From assembly GCA_941918925.1 (NCBI GenBank), contig OW799237.1, positions 96,197,015 to 96,261,014 of the forward strand: a stretch of 64,000 nucleotides of DNA, in the 5' to 3' direction. Positions 22,472 through 34,074 of the stretch are shown piece after piece. Every line of letters begins with the position of its first letter. Position 1 is the first letter of the stretch. The position numbers and the translations under genes were made by a program. Below the pieces are notes generated by a model that ran no database searches, had not been told where the DNA came from, and saw only the letters and a program-made list of their open reading frames with translations. The stretch is from Phyto melanocephala. Its lineage: Eukaryota > Arthropoda > Insecta > Diptera > Rhinophoridae.

Positions 22472-23929
22472 CAAAAAATTGGGCGGTTTTATTTAGCAAT
22501 TATGTTTTTTTAAATTTTTTTTAAACATATCAAAATTTCACTTAAAACATCACACCCGGGTGGGTAGTGTTGTTTTGAAGTAAATTAGTTCTAATAAATT
22601 TTTTTTTTTTGAGTTTCTAAGAGTAAATTAAGTAATTTGCAGCTTATGTTATGAAAATAAACGTTTCTACTGTTATTCTAGTGGCTACGTCCTTTAACAT
22701 ACTATGATAAATGGAAGTGAAACACTTGATTATAAGTTTAATGTAGGACTATTATTTATCCTCGATACATATAGAAAGCAAAAGACAAACAATTGTTTCA
22801 GGTAAATTTTCTAATCCAAAACGACGATTAGCTGACTCTGTATTTAGAAACAACGTAAATATGTGCTCATATATTAAAAAACTAAAAAAAAATAGATCGG
22901 TGATGCTTACCTCATTACAAAAATTTGTTTAGAGGTAAAAAAAACGCCAGTAATGATTCCATATTACAACAAAAGCAAAGGCCGGTCTGATATGCACAAA
23001 CGTTTAACAGAATATACGTTTGTTTCTAAATATACATAATAAAAAATTAGCTGAGAAAACCAAAGGCCAATTTTTGAACAAGACTCTGCGTATTCTACTA
23101 TTTGTGTTAGATGTTTACATTAATATAAAATTTTTTTATAAATTGAAATGAGAAATTTGCATTTTTTTCAATTAATATGAAAACTGTTAAATATAATTTA
23201 CACTGAATTAAATTAAATATGAATATATTTTTAAATTAATACTAAAAAAATTAATAGATTCATGCTTATCCGGCTATGTGCTCTATATGGTTAAGGGTTT
23301 AGTTTCAAAAAATTTGATTATATTTAATCCAACCTTTTTTTTTTAAATATTGATTTTTGTCGATGAAAAAAAAAATACTATTTTAGGATAAATATTTCAA
23401 GTCGATATCGCGCCAGACAGTGAAATTTTATGAAATTAAACTTGAAAAACATAACCCAGTAGGCGGGTGTAGACATAAGGGTTAAAATGTGTTAGAAATT
23501 TATCAAAAAAATTTATTGAAAATTGAATTTTTTTACCGTCAGCTTTTAACTTCTTTGCTATAAACAAAAATTAAATAGCCAAATAAACAGAGACGCGGCT
23601 ACCCTGTGATGTTACACACTTCAAAAATTACAGTTATTTTCCGTCACAAATTGGGGAAAATTAATAGAATTGAAACAAACATAAAATAAAACTTTCTTAA
23701 AGGTGAAAAAATGTCCCTATTATTTTATTAGAGCATTCACCAGTAAAGCCAAGGGTATATGCTCAATGCGTTTGCAATTTCAAAAATACACATTTCCGAT
23801 CCTATAAATCATATATTTATAATTGATTGATAGTTGATGAAATCAACTTACAGAAGCCCCCACATGTTGCAAATACCTGTATGTAGTAGCAACATTTTCT
23901 AAAAATTTTGAAATTAATTGTTACTAAAA
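22472..23929 (+). other. intron sequence, unassigned
   Basis: AT-rich sequence with no motif that I can name. The end, from about 23400, may belong to the repeat copy that follows, but the similarity is too weak to set a start. Confidence 0.4.
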
Positions 23930-24665
23930 TGCATTACAATTTCCCCATAACTTTCTAAGCAAAAAAAAAAAATTTTTTCCCAATTTTTTATCAAAATATT
24001 ATTATTTTTCAGCCTCAGAATAATTTATAGACATGTTTTCTGATATGTCTTTAAAGATTTTCGTAAAAAGTTTTAGGCAAATCGGTAATTACCGGGTAAA
24101 GTTAAATGCAAAAATCATTTGGAAAAAGATATATATTTTTTTAAATACACTTAGTTTGACAACCTTTTAAATAATTTTTTGACACGCTAGTGACATCAGG
24201 CAAATCAATTTAAAACTAACTAAGATAATCATCAAAATACAACTACTTCGATGTCTTTCCTAAAATTTAGACACGAAAAACGATTTTTTAGGTTCGGGCA
24301 AACCTACAGAGTCAACATGTAAGTTAAATAAAAGGCTTGAAAAAAAAAATTACAATACACGTGAACGAATAAAAATGTTGATGCCGTATAACAAATCTAT
24401 GTACCCTAATCAAGCCCATAAATGGTGGTATTATATGAACGTGTAAAATCCGACATGGCATGGATCATATTTTTTCTTACCCTATTAATATTGGTAAAAA
24501 ATTAAAGCGCTTGATGAGTACAACACAGTAAACTATATAAAGATCCAAAATAAAAGATAACGAATCTGAAATCTAGGCTTTGTTTCGAAAAGGTAATTTT
24601 ACCCTTCACGATGGTGAATGGTATTATTATATTGGGCACGACCGAATATAGAATACATATGTTTT
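23930..24665 (+). mobile_element. decayed copy of the mini-me-like repeat family
   Basis: Shares an ordered series of blocks with 39637-40720: CCCCATAACTTTC, TTTTTCAGCC, AATTTATAGACA, ACAACTRCTTCGA, GCCCA...TTGG and a tail near 24600 (CACGATGGTGAATGGTATTA followed by GGGCACGACCGAATATAG), which is a worn form of the ATTCGGCAC-GCCGAATATAG terminal hairpin. Same strand as the other members. Confidence 0.55.
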
Positions 24666-24833
24666 TTTAAGAACGAAAAAAACAAAAACTTTCTTAAATA
24701 GATTCAACTGCACTTTTTATCGTTGTAAAACTTCTAGTGTTTAGCTTACAAGTATGCCCTGTAAATTCACAATATCGTCAAGGAGAGCTTATGTTAATAA
24801 CTGAAATAGATTTTGTTTTATTTGCGACAACTA

Positions 24834-25247
24834 AAGGGTGGTTACATTTTAAGGACAAATGTTGATTTTGAATAAAACACAACTTATTTGAGAAATTATT
24901 GTCTTTTCTTTTTGTAATGATAATATTTGTATCGTTCAATTATGTATTTATCAAAATATCGGCCAAATGACCGCCGCGACTTCGATGGCACACCTCCATC
25001 CGGTGGTCCAAAATTTCAATGACAATGTTGATGATTGTGGACCAATTTAAATGATTATGTTGACCAAAAGAATAACAAAGTGCACGCAATGCATTTTGAC
25101 TTTAACGCGTTGCTTGATTGCGTATTTTTTCATGATTGAAATTGAGTTAGTCTGAAATTGAGAAATGTCAAATGAAATGTAGAAAAAAAACTTGACGTTA
25201 AGGTGTGGTTTACATTCAACATCGGTCCATAAATTTTAACCACCCTT
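24834..25247 (-). mobile_element. non-autonomous mariner element, copy 2
   Basis: Ends AAGGGTGGTTACATTTTAAG and, inverted, AAAGGGTGGTTAAAATTTAT; TA dinucleotides flank at 24832-24833 and 25248-25249. On the minus strand near 24955-25015 it keeps the mariner C-terminus CHRSRGGHLADI in frame before a stop. It aligns along its length with 1845-2427 but lacks about 170 bp of the middle. Intron of Sema2b. Confidence 0.8.
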
Positions 25248-25298
25248 TATAATATTAGAGTTAAGCCACTTATCCGTTTAATACATTTTACACGCATG

Positions 25299-25990
25299 AT
25301 GTTTCTGTAAAAATAAGGTGATTAAGAGCAAAGGGAAATACTTTGATCAGCAGTACTAGGGTTTAAGTAAAATATGATGACTGATGTCTTGTAGAGAATC
25401 TTGAGTAGTACCTCTTGGAAAGCTGTTATAAAAAAACACATAAAAGTTTTGTTCAATTTATTTGAATTTATTTTAAAAATTAAATATAATAAGCAGGCGA
25501 AAATATTTTGACACGCTCCAAACTGATGTATAATTCTAAGGTAGTGCCCAACTTTGTTTCTATTGAAAGCACGATTGTGCAACCCTGATGCTCCCAAAAT
25601 TCAACAAAAGTTTTAATATTTATTAGAACTGATCTGGATGAAAGGAACCACGTATACTTTTGAAGCATTTAAATAGTGTTTCCGTAAAAACGAGAGGATT
25701 AGGAGCAAAGAGAATCACTTTTTCAGGAGTACAAGGGTTGCTATGATTTAGGTAAAATATGATGAGTGATGTCTTGTAGAGAATCTAGAGTAGTACGTCT
25801 GGGATAGCTTTAATGGAAAAAACACACATTTATTTAAATACAATTAAAAATTAAATAAAAAATAAATATGAGCTTAATTCATGTAAGACTGTGCTTAACT
25901 TGGTTTCTATTGAAAGCACGATAGTGCAAAGTTGGTGCTCTCAAAATCAAACAACATTTTATTTTTAATTAAAACAGATCTGAACTTAAA
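25299..25990 (+). repeat. two diverged tandem copies of a 350-380 bp unit
   Basis: Copy 1 (about 25299-25640) and copy 2 (about 25677-25990) share GTAAAATATGATGA, TGATGTCTTGTAGAGAATCT, GAGTAGTACSTCT, TTTCTATTGAAAGCACGATW, GTGCAA and AGATCTG in the same order. Offsets between matching blocks range from 345 to 386 bp because of indels. No coding potential is shared between the copies, so this looks like an old non-coding duplication. Confidence 0.75.
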
Positions 25991-27809
25991 GTTACTTGCT
26001 TACCAAACTTCGCCGATTCGACGAATAAACACGAATATATTGTCAGATTTGTTGAAACTGGTAGTTATTCTAGATCTAACACCTTGCTGTCCGTTGTGGT
26101 TGTCTCATTCTGGTATTTGTAAAAAGATAAAAATATATTTATTTAATGGTGTTAAGGAAATAGTGTCTAGGTTGACAGTTTAATAAAAATTTATCATTTA
26201 GAATACAAGAAAAAAAATTAGACTTAGGAAAATCTCTAGTGGTAGTAGCTCCTAGTCAGTCTTAGTCACCGAAGGATTACATAATCCGCGGTGACTAATT
26301 TGATTTCATAACAGTTTGAAGTAAAAGTGTAATGTAATACTTAATTAAAAAATATTTCTTTAACGTCATTAATTTCATAAAACTTTCATTAACAATCTAA
26401 AAGTACCAATGAATTGGTACTTTGATATAATGAATTGCTTTAAACAGACTTCAATGGTTGCACCAAATAGCACATTTAACAAATTTAAACACTCTTCACA
26501 TTCCTTTCATTTACAACTGAATAACGTTAAACAAATCATTTTAGCTTTAATTAGCGTAAAGAATATTCGTTCTTGACCTACTAAAAGCAACGCACATACT
26601 ACTTACCCAGTTGCTAAAACAAAATACTTGTTAAAATAAAAAAAGAACTTTTTTCTATTTATTATATCAAAAACATACTTAACGGCAAATTCGTTTCATA
26701 ACCCATAAATTTTGAAGTATGAAAACAAAAAACAAAATAGAAAACGAAGAAGACCACAATAAACAATGAATGAAGGGTGAAGTTTGTGTTTGTGATGCCT
26801 GGTTTGGTTCATCATAAACAATTATCTCCACTTAATATACTTGACTGAGTTTTAGAAATCTTAAGTATTTATTTAATATCAATGACAAAATAATAAAACA
26901 TCTCCATCTTTCACTTGTTAGGGATATATTGTTATTATAATTTTTGTTATTAAAACGTAATCATTTTTCATGCATTCAGTCCGTCTGTCTTTCTGTATGT
27001 TTGTCTGTCTGTTTGTCTCAACTTCTATCTATCTTCATACATACACACACATACATATGTCTTTATATAAGTGTCTCCTTATTCTATATGCCTAAAAACG
27101 AGTGTCAAAGAATATTGAAAAGAAAAATATTTGCATGTTTAAAATGGAAGGGGAATTGTTTATACGCCCATATGTGTATATGTGTAGCTGTTTGCTAGAT
27201 TATGTGCCGCTAGGGTGGTTATAAGTTTTAAATATTATTTTGTAATTTTGTATTCTTGTATGATGTTTGTTAGATTAGAAATTAATTTGTTACAGCAATT
27301 CAAAATGTCACCCTTAGTTGTCAAGTATTTAAAAAAACAATTTATTATTTATATTTCTAAATTTTGATAAGTCCTAGTAAATTTATTTTTGCCAATGATA
27401 AATATGTTATTAAATTATAATGAAATCTCAAATTTGATTTGCAAGCAAAAATATTTGCCGAGTCATGGATAGACAGAATACAATATCATTAAAATTACAA
27501 GGATGTGTATAAAACGAGATACCATTGTAATTTAAGAACTAAGAATTAATTGAAAATTTTGTTGTTCAACATTTTTCTATAAAATACGAAATATTATACC
27601 AACGAAGGGCTTCTTACAATTTGCTTTTATTCAAATTAGTATTTTTACTTTTATGTATATGTGTTTGTATGTATGTACATAGTTAAGTCAATACAAATTA
27701 TAATGAAGTTAAAATGGCATCTCGGTTCCCAATAAAATTGTGTATTATTGTTTTTTTTATAAAAATCTTTAAGTTATAATTTATATTTTAAATTATTTCT
27801 TTCTTTTAG
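25991..27809 (+). other. end of 16-kb intron; small hairpin and GTCY microsatellite
   Basis: A 37-bp hairpin lies at 26262-26298 (TTAGTCACCG ... CGGTGACTAA, with inner GGATTA/TAATCC). A (GTCT/GTYT) microsatellite lies near 26977-27017, the kind associated with mini-me elements. The rest is unassigned. The acceptor TTCTTTTAG ends at 27809. Confidence 0.5.
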
Positions 27810-27962
27810 TTATGAAATTGGCTATACGCCCTCAAAATACATTGAAACATCAGAGGGTGGTCTCGTTATTATATCAATTAATGAAGGCGATGGTGGACGT
27901 TATGACAGTTATCTTGATGGTACGCTGCTGTGTAGTTACAGTGTAAACGTGGATGCCCACAG
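27810..27962 (+). CDS. Sema2b: class 2 semaphorin exon: second half of Ig domain
   Basis: Encodes about 51 residues after completing Arg (CG|T): YEIGYTPSKYIETSEGGLVI, then ISINEGDGGRYDSYLDGTLL, CSYSVNVDAH. This is the C-terminal sheet of the Ig domain. The F-strand consensus Tyr-x-Cys reads Tyr-Asp-Ser here, so the usual intradomain Cys is absent at that place, with a Cys nine residues further on (LLCSY). Acceptor TTCTTTTAG, donor GTAAAA at 27963; the split Arg codon AG|A is completed in the next exon. Confidence 0.87.
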
Positions 27963-29440
27963 GTAAAACGACCTTTTAATTAAAAAATATTTTGTTTTTG
28001 TTATATTATTTTTTTTTAATCTAAAGAAACTCCTTAAAATGTATAGAGAAAAGCCGCTTAAATATTAAATTTTTCCTTCATTTTGCCCACTAATTGTAAT
28101 AAACAATTAACAGTTTTTTATTTATGAGGATTTTTCTTTGACAACCGTTATTCTTAAGAGAAATGTATGCCCAGACACGTTTCTGTTGAAACTGCTTTAA
28201 AGTGTTTGCATATTTTTTTTTTTTTTAATTTTGTTCGATCTGTTTATTAAATTGCAGGCACAAGATATATTTTATTTATGTTTTATTTGCTTATTTGTTG
28301 CCTTCGGTAGTTCATTTTTATCGATTTCCTTTTCATGTTGACAGCAATTATGAACACCTTCCCTTCCGTTTATTTAATTTCCGTTTTTATTTTAATTTTC
28401 GCTCTCTTTTGTATAATTTTTTTTCTTGTACATTTTGTTGTTAATTTACTTTTTCATTTAACGAACAGTTTTCATGTGTTGCTTGCAGGTGACAGTAAAG
28501 ATAAAATGTTATATCTGATTTATTATGAGCTACTTGTTTCCTTATTAGCATGCAGCAAGGCCTAACCAGGACTATTCGTAAAATTTGTTTTCACGTCCTT
28601 CTCACGAACTTAAGTTTTGGGTAGTCCTTTACGGATCCACTGTAATATTCTGGATTGTATTTTCATAAAGTCTTACAAAAGAATTATCTTATATGATAAC
28701 TTTAAGTTGCCCAAACAAGGAGAGTCAAAGAAGATTGAAATAAAAGTATATATAAATTATTTCCCGTGGTTCCTATAAGGAGCATGGGGGACAGGGTCTT
28801 TCGCAGAGATTGAAGGCTCTCTGTCTGCTATGCTTGGAGATAGCAAGAAGCGATTCCTCTGTTTCGAAGTTCCCAAGCATCTCACGACTTCCAGTCTAAG
28901 ACCAAGTGTTCTTTGGTAATGTCACTCAGACACTCGTTTGATGACAGCCAATGTGAGAAGGCGTACAGTATCGAGTATTCAGAGTGCAGGATAACATCAA
29001 TGCGTCTCTGGAAACTAGGTGATACTCGACTAGGTGATACTCGAAAAAAAAACTTGAAGTTAAGTGTCTTTGAATAGATTCGTGGAAAAAAAAGTTAATC
29101 AGACATTACAGTATTTGCTACTGCTAAGGATATATAATGAAATCAGGAATTGAAAAATGTGCTCTAAATTTACAATGTCCCAATCTAACTTCACCTAGAT
29201 CTTTGCTAATATAAATTATATTATATGTTTTATATATTCATTCTTTATCGTCAAACAGCTAATCACATTGGCATATTGATGTTGATTGATAGCTCACTGC
29301 TGTTAAGACCAATTCGTATTATTTATTTTTGTAATTATCAAATAAGACGAGAGACTTTATTTTCACAAAAAAGCATTGCTTCTTCTGTATCCTTCTTTGT
29401 TATAGGCTTGCTCGTCTTAGCATGCCAGTAGGTCAAAAGT
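27963..29440 (+). other. 3.9-kb intron, first part, unassigned
   Basis: T-rich first, then from about 28740 to 29050 a stretch with clearly higher GC (for example GGAGCATGGGGGACAGGGTC) and a local duplication CTAGGTGATACTCG (twice near 29019-29044). It resembles decayed mobile DNA but I cannot name it. ORFs at 28335-28565 and 29225-29431 look non-coding. Confidence 0.4.
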
Positions 29441-29449
29441 CATTTTATA

Positions 29450-29830
29450 AATATGACGCCAGGTGCTGGTAGTATATAAGCGCTATGCTTAACCAAGTCG
29501 TAGCTTGGTCTTGAAATATGCCTGGTAAAAGCGAGTTTACATGAAGGTCAGACTACATATCGCTATTTATTCAATGAATACGCAGTATACATAAAAATAT
29601 TACGTACTCTAGGAAAACTCCAACAAAAGTGATAACACTATGGAACATTTAAGATCTTAAATAAAACAATGGCTGACCCTGATACAACAGTGGCTTCCCT
29701 CGTCCAAACAGCTCCTTCAGTAGTCTCTATCGGAAAAACCAACTCACAAGATATTCGGTCGATTACTCAGTTCCCAGAGAAAACTTAAACCTGAATTGTT
29801 ATACCCTTGTTCTCTTTTATAAGTTGAATT
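29450..29830 (+). mobile_element. possible LTR-retrotransposon leader fragment
   Basis: A TATA-like GTATATAAGCGC near 29470 is followed about 200 bp later by a small, compositionally coding-like ORF at 29669-29788 (39 residues: MADPDTTVASLVQTAPSVVS, IGKTNSQDIRSI, TQFPEKT). The layout recalls the promoter, leader and gag start of an LTR element, and a TGTTATACCC at 29798 could be an LTR edge. No LTR pair, primer site or polymerase was found, so this is only a suggestion. Confidence 0.25.
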
Positions 29831-30499
29831 TTTGTTCTTCTTGTCGTGTGCCAGGGCCGAAAAGAATTATATATTCCTTAAGTAGCAATTCTCTGCTGAT
29901 AATTAAGGATTACATATTTTATTGAAGCTAACAACGATTAGTTACAACAATGTTCTATGTAATGTATGGCCATGTGATGTTTAAACTATTTTTTGTAGTT
30001 CAGCGACAAGTGTTAGCATTTTAACAATTATATGTAGTGATGGCAAGAACTGTAGCATACAAAATTAATATATGTATTAAAATAAATTGTTCGGAATCGG
30101 GACTAAAGTGTTTTAGTTTATGTCTATTTAATTTTTATCTGAATACAGAACTGAGGAATAGATAAATTTTAAGCCTAGTCCGTTTAAATATAATTTAATG
30201 CTTTATGGTATAGTGCCAGAACATCATAGTGTTAAACTGGTCGTATATTCCACACACATCAAACTAATTTTAGTCTATTTTTGAGGTATTAGGCAAATAC
30301 ATTGGAAGAACGGAGTAACAACTTCTACAGGCTATTTGCGATTTTGTTTTAAGCAATCACTTAAAAAGTGAGTCACAAAACATTTTGACTTTTATTGGGC
30401 TTGCAATATTGTATCCCATAATATCCCATATCTTGAAATACAATTTTTTCTGTTGTTTCAATGTTTCTTACTAGAGCTTAATACCTTTCACAGGCCAAA

Positions 30500-31330
30500 G
30501 TATTGAACTGTTTTTTGGATTAACCCCCGGATTGCAAAATTGAAATTATAGTTTAAATTCTACTCAAAAGCCTTTTTCCATATTAGCATGATAACAAATT
30601 GGGTTAAAAAAATGAAGAAACTTATTACAGTTTTAGAAAAGGAAAAAGGCCTTTTTGCAGACACTCCGTAATATATGTTTTTATAATAATCATGCCTGAT
30701 GACACAAATTATTTTATTCTTTTGCCACAACTGCAAATACTTAGCTTGCCACACAAGAAACTTCTTGGGTAATCTTGTATTTTTTTGACCGGTATTTTTC
30801 TTGAACTTTATTATCAGCCACATCAAATTTTGACCTGAACGTTGTGAAAAGTCTGCCAGTACATTAGTTTCATCATTCATCAAAAGTGTATTTTTGCTAC
30901 AAACGTTTAGCTGAGATTTTTCACTCAATCTTTTGCTTCCAAGTTCTTCACCCCAATGCGATCTGGAACTTTCTGAAAACTATAAAACTTTAATCTTATG
31001 AGCTGCTTTTTTATTTCCTTTTTGCTTATCAATATCTGTTATACCTTTTTTCTGGGTTCAACATTTTTTTTTTATAAATTTTTAAGCTCTTTGTACTGCT
31101 TAATGGCTTTTGAAGAAGTGTGACGATGAACCTTCAGATCTTTTGATATTTTTTTGAAAGTCCACATTGGATTTTAAATTTTTCTTCACGTCTTTTCTTT
31201 ACACTTTCCACTTTGATCTCAATAACGGTAGATATAATTTGTAGGACCAAGGACTTTTTTTCGCTGGAATAGTGTGTATAAATTTCATCTGGTTCACATT
31301 TTAAAACCTTTTATCTTGAAACATTTATGA
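30500..31330 (-). pseudogene. Tc1-like transposase relic
   Basis: The minus-strand ORF 30928-30560 reads NTLLMNDETNVLADFSQRSG, QKNTRLPKKFLVWQAKYLQL and YYGVSAKRPFSFSKT, matching the insect Tc1-like core (MDDET...DF..L, KFPKKVLVWQAI, ECLQKRLLPFL). The first catalytic Asp is kept in MNDET. Upstream on the minus strand (31330-30950) an N-terminal piece with stops reads FKKISKDLKVHRHTSSKAIK and QYKELKNL. The DE catalytic end (WPDLASCHY...PIEKYWA) is lost near 30540. Intron of Sema2b. Confidence 0.8.
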
Positions 31331-31888
31331 TATATTTTATTTATCATTTCATCATTTCATTAATAATCCTATCGCTATCAATATCCGAATATGTTGATAT
31401 CCATAATAGTCTCAAATGGGATCAAAAGTGGTAATGGCAGACTTGAATGCTACTAAATGTCGTTGTTTAAGAAATGTCGTTGCATTAAAATTAGTTTGTA
31501 GATTTAAAAACTTTTTACTAGTAAAAAACTTTTCTAATAATTTTGGATAATTTTTATATAAGATTTGAAAATGTCCTAATTAATTAAGTGTAATCATACT
31601 TTTTGCCCACACTGTAGCCGAACCCAACAGCGTTACACATGTGTCAATACATATGTACATACATATGTACGAATGAATATGTGTTTTGTAGTTGAACTTT
31701 ACTGAGTTTATTTATGGTTAAATATTTTTGTTTTATTTTTTTGTGTTGTTGTTTGTTTTTATTTGTATGAACTCTTACGAATACAAACACATATAATATT
31801 TATCATCTTACGTACACTTGTACAATTGTATGTACATGTGTTAACTGTAACATGTTTGCTTATTTATTGTACTGATTTTTAATTACAG
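31331..31888 (+). other. end of 3.9-kb semaphorin intron
   Basis: AT-rich with ACATATGTAC-type repeats near 31645-31675. Acceptor AATTACAG ends at 31888. Confidence 0.5.
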
Positions 31889-31997
31889 ATGTACGCCACC
31901 GTCGAAGAAAAACGATTATCAGAAAATTTACTCACATTGGTGTAATGAATTTGAAAAATATAAATCAGCCATGAAGCAATGGCAAGCCAAACAAGAG
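31889..31997 (+). CDS. Sema2b: class 2 semaphorin exon: post-Ig C-terminal segment
   Basis: Encodes RCTPPSKKNDYQKIYSHWCN then EFEKYKSAMKQWQAKQE, the conserved tail after the Ig domain of fly Sema2 proteins. Two Cys (RC, WC) may form disulfides in the secreted protein. The last part is charged and probably helical. Acceptor AATTACAG, donor GTAAGT at 31998 in phase 0. Confidence 0.88.
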
Positions 31998-32900
31998 GTA
32001 AGTGTTTGTACTAAATTAAGGAACGCTTTAAAATATAAAATAATATATGTTGGAGGTATTTATAAAAGGTTTGCTTAAAATTTTAATAAGGCAAAATTGT
32101 GACATCTTAAGATTTTCGTTGTAATTAATGACATATAAAATATAAAAGCATTAAAATAACTGAGTATATTTTCTTTAATTTATTTATTTTTAATAATATG
32201 ATTTTACGAAATCTAAATTTGCCACCTTGTATTAAATTGACATATCGTATCATATTAAAAATTTAAAATATAAAGAGATTTACTCTTATATAAATATCTT
32301 TTAAATATAATTTGGTTATTTGAAACTCAAACTGGTGGCAAGAGCAGGACAAAAATAATGATATAAATGAAAGATAATAACAAACAACCTACCTACCTAC
32401 CTAAAAGGGTTTCTGTGTGGTAAATTTCAATCCAACTCATTGTGGTAGAAATATGTGAAAAGGAAAATTAAAAGTAAAACATGTAATCACCGATCAAAGA
32501 GTGCTGATGATGAAATCGTAGCTGGTTTCGCATTCGACTCGGCTAGTGTCGGTAAAAATATAATTTTCAGATCATTTTCTCGTTTATCACAATTTAAAAA
32601 AATTCTTTGTAACAATAAGAATGTTAATATGAACTCAAGCCTGGTTAAAATTTAAAATATTAACTCAAATGCTAACATTTTTGTTCCACAAAAGTAAAAG
32701 CTTAAACTTTAAATTTTATTTATGTTTCTGATATAAATTTTAAAATGTTTTATTATTGATTTCTTTGAAATTTTTTAACATTCCCTGCCGGAGGAAAAAA
32801 ATCACAGTTTTGTGCAGTTCGGAAATGCCTTACCAGCCATCAAAGAAATCAATTTATAAACTGCGCATATAGTACTTAGTTGTATCATTAATTACATCAG
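31998..32900 (+). other. 5.4-kb intron, first part
   Basis: AT-rich. A short (CTAC)n run is at 32389-32403. The ORF at 32455-32655 has no family resemblance and no conserved composition; I do not call it. Confidence 0.4.
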
Positions 32901-32923
32901 CTTTCACTATAAAGACCTTAACA

Positions 32924-33196
32924 CTAACATACACTATCTCTCGTATTCATAAAAACCATTTTATGTCTATTGAGGGCCTTCTGACAAAGTTCTGTACAAA
33001 GTCTGTCAATTGAGTCTATATTAAACCGAAAATATTGTTTATAAATATGCCAGTAAGTATAAGAAGTACTGCCACTAAGATGACTTTTCAGTTTCGAAAG
33101 AAAGGGCTCATTTAAGAGTATCTTCCTTAACACAATTTCAAAATTTGTGGCTGTAGTTCTCAAATTTCCACAAAAATATTAGTATTAAGTCCAAGA
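32924..33196 (-). pseudogene. mariner transposase relic, C-terminal side of a split copy
   Basis: Read on the minus strand from 33196, the frames give LDLILIFLWKFENYSHKF, close to the mariner CDLTPCDFFLWGYLK block, then a decayed tail (33163-32924 open). The matching upstream half lies at 35223-35620, on the other side of a non-LTR retrotransposon. I read the two as one transposase split by that insertion. Decayed, so the assignment of this half is moderate. Confidence 0.55.
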
Positions 33197-33474
33197 ATTT
33201 ATTTATTTATTTATTTAATTTATTGTCTATAGATTATAAATCCTTACAGACTAAAGTATGTAAAATAACAAAACAAAATTAAGGATATATATAAAATAAT
33301 ATTCTATACAATTCAACGATTTAAATATAAAATGATATTTCTTTTAACAATTTTTTTACTTTCATTAAGGCCAATAAGGTGATAATAATTATTAAAGTTT
33401 TCACATATACGACGAAGAGGATCATTATTAGCATAGTTGGATCTATAGTATTTTAAGTTAATAAAATGGAAATT

Positions 33475-33909
33475 TCAAGTTTGTCTGGTTAGAACATTAA
33501 AAGATATTTTACTTAGCAGGAATTCAGAGTCGATATCGCCTGGAATTAGGCCCAGCACAAAAGAAAAACTCAGCATTGAACGACGACTTTTTAAAGTTGG
33601 TATTTTTATAAGACAGAGTCTGCTTTCGTATGAAGGTAGTAAAAACGAATTCCATCCAAGGCCACGAAGACAAAATATTAAAAACTTCTTTTGTACAGAC
33701 TCGATACTATCAATATGAATATTATAGCAAGGATCCCAAATAATCGATCCATATTCAAGAATAAGTCGAACTAACGATGAATATAATTGTTTCGTAATAT
33801 AAGGATCTAGAAATTCCTTGCACCACCTCTTCATAAATCCAAGTACACCATTTGCTTTGTTAACAATTAAAGAAATATGGTCACGAAAATTTAACTGGTG
33901 ATCAAGCAA
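33475..33909 (-). pseudogene. C-terminal domain of non-LTR reverse transcriptase
   Basis: 144 residues beginning MLDHQLNFRDHISLIVNKAN, then GVLGFMKRWCKEFLDPYITK, QLYSSLVRLILEYGSIIWDP and IESVQKKFLIFCLRGLG. This is the conserved thumb/C-terminal segment that follows the RT in jockey-like and CR1-like proteins (LGF.KR...YCSLVRS.LEYAS.IW.P). It is separated from the RT ORF (34075-34980) by a degenerate stretch of about 165 bp with stops. Confidence 0.85.
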
Positions 33910-34074
33910 AATACCAAGATCAAGAAAATTCAGAACTTTATCAAGTTAACACTCATTAATGCAATAAAATAAATCCAATTTCTTAATTCTGAAAAAGGAC
34001 ATATGCTTACATTTTTTTATATTCAGCTCCATTAAGTTGATTTCACACCAATTTACAAATTTGTCAATATCAGA

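Noticed and set aside
26262..26298. 37-bp hairpin as a terminator or riboswitch
   Set aside because: Rho-type terminators and riboswitches are not expected in a fly intron; probably a short inverted repeat of no known role.
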